A stretch of 7,385 nt of DNA, taken from contig CAKQNH010000219.1 in the NCBI GenBank assembly GCA_934255105.1, forward strand, positions 1-7,385. Direction: 5' to 3'. Position 1 is the first letter of the stretch; each line of letters starts with the position of its first letter. The notes beneath the pieces were generated by a model. It saw nothing but the letters and a program-made list of their open reading frames with translations. It did no database searches and was not told the DNA's origin. Both the position numbers and the translations under genes were made by a program. Positions 7,283 to 7,385 of this stretch are shown here, in pieces. The DNA comes from an uncultured Pirellulaceae bacterium. Lineage in GTDB: Bacteria > Planctomycetota > Planctomycetia > Pirellulales > Pirellulaceae.

Positions 7283-7385
7283 TCTTCCTCCAGCATCTCG
7301 AGCTCCGCTACAACACGTCTCGCCTGCTGCAGCGCCCGTTCAAACGGCTTTGGTGCCTTCGGGGTATTCATCGCCGATTTCGCGA
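7279..7385 (-). CDS. C-terminal end of upstream transposition gene, probably TniB/TnsC-like ATPase (partial)
   Basis: The last 34 codons of a gene that continues past the right edge are visible. The peptide includes NTPKAPKPFERALQQARR and ends in the charged helix VVAELEMLEEE. The stop TGA (7279-7281) overlaps the tniQ ATG by 4 bp, so the two genes are translationally coupled. In Tn5053-type elements the order is tniA-tniB-tniQ, and in Tn7 tnsC precedes tnsD, so the AAA+ target-selection ATPase is the likeliest identity. No ATPase motif is visible in this fragment, and the family call rests on position only. A short independent gene starting at the ATG at 7369-7371 is possible but has no ribosome binding site in view. 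Confidence 0.55.
   Translation of the reverse strand, partial: AKSAMNTPKAPKPFERALQQARRVVAELEMLEEE
7286..7291 (-). promoter_or_regulatory. Shine-Dalgarno of tniQ
   Basis: GGAGGA stands 3 bases before the ATG at 7282, inside the last codons of the upstream gene. It supports that start over Met4 and, with the ATGA overlap, suggests translation re-initiation from the upstream gene. Confidence 0.65.

Noticed and set aside
1..7385. CRISPR arrays, tRNA or rRNA genes, transposon terminal repeats
   Set aside because: No regularly spaced repeats, cloverleaf-like sequence or repeated end-type motifs were seen when reading the window. Transposon ends are expected outside it.

Overview
The window looks like the inner part of a Tn7-like (Tn5053/TniQ-type) transposon or genomic island from a moderately GC-rich proteobacterium. 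By eye the GC content is in the high fifties, and the C-terminal helicase sequence has the character of beta/gammaproteobacterial proteins. The genus cannot be told from the sequence.

Layout, left to right. (1) Bases 2-994 (+) are the C-terminal part of a UvrD/PcrA-like superfamily 1 helicase. The frame is open to the left edge, so the gene starts outside the window. (2) Bases 945-5552 (-) hold one very large gene of 1535 codons. It encodes an N-terminal PD-(D/E)XK (Mrr-like) nuclease domain, a central P-loop STAND-type NTPase and about 1000 residues of alpha-helical, HEAT-like C-terminal repeats. This is the architecture of Avs-type antiphage sensor-effectors. Its 3' end overlaps the helicase gene tail to tail by 50 bp. 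(3) Bases 5553-5974 contain no intact gene. Hidden on the minus strand at about 5684-5955 is a frameshifted fragment of a different helicase (NERD/UvrD type), including its Walker A box. (4) Bases 5975-7282 (-) encode a TniQ/TnsD-family transposon target-selection protein with a zinc-finger signature and a C-terminal helix-turn-helix. (5) Bases 7279-7385 (-) are the last 34 codons of the upstream gene of the same operon. They overlap tniQ by 4 bp (ATGA). By position this is probably the transposon AAA+ ATPase (TniB/TnsC), but the visible piece is too short to prove it.

Interpretation. The order transposition operon, then decayed cargo, then defence-type cargo fits a Tn7-like element with its core genes to the right of the window. 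The helicase fragment just behind tniQ is best explained as an older cargo gene left behind when the cargo was replaced. The large nuclease-NTPase protein is the most interesting gene. It is probably a phage sensor whose nuclease is switched on through the NTPase when the C-terminal repeats recognise a ligand. That role is inferred from architecture and context and is not demonstrated. The left helicase may be part of a second defence system such as a Gabija-like pair, whose other half would lie outside the window.
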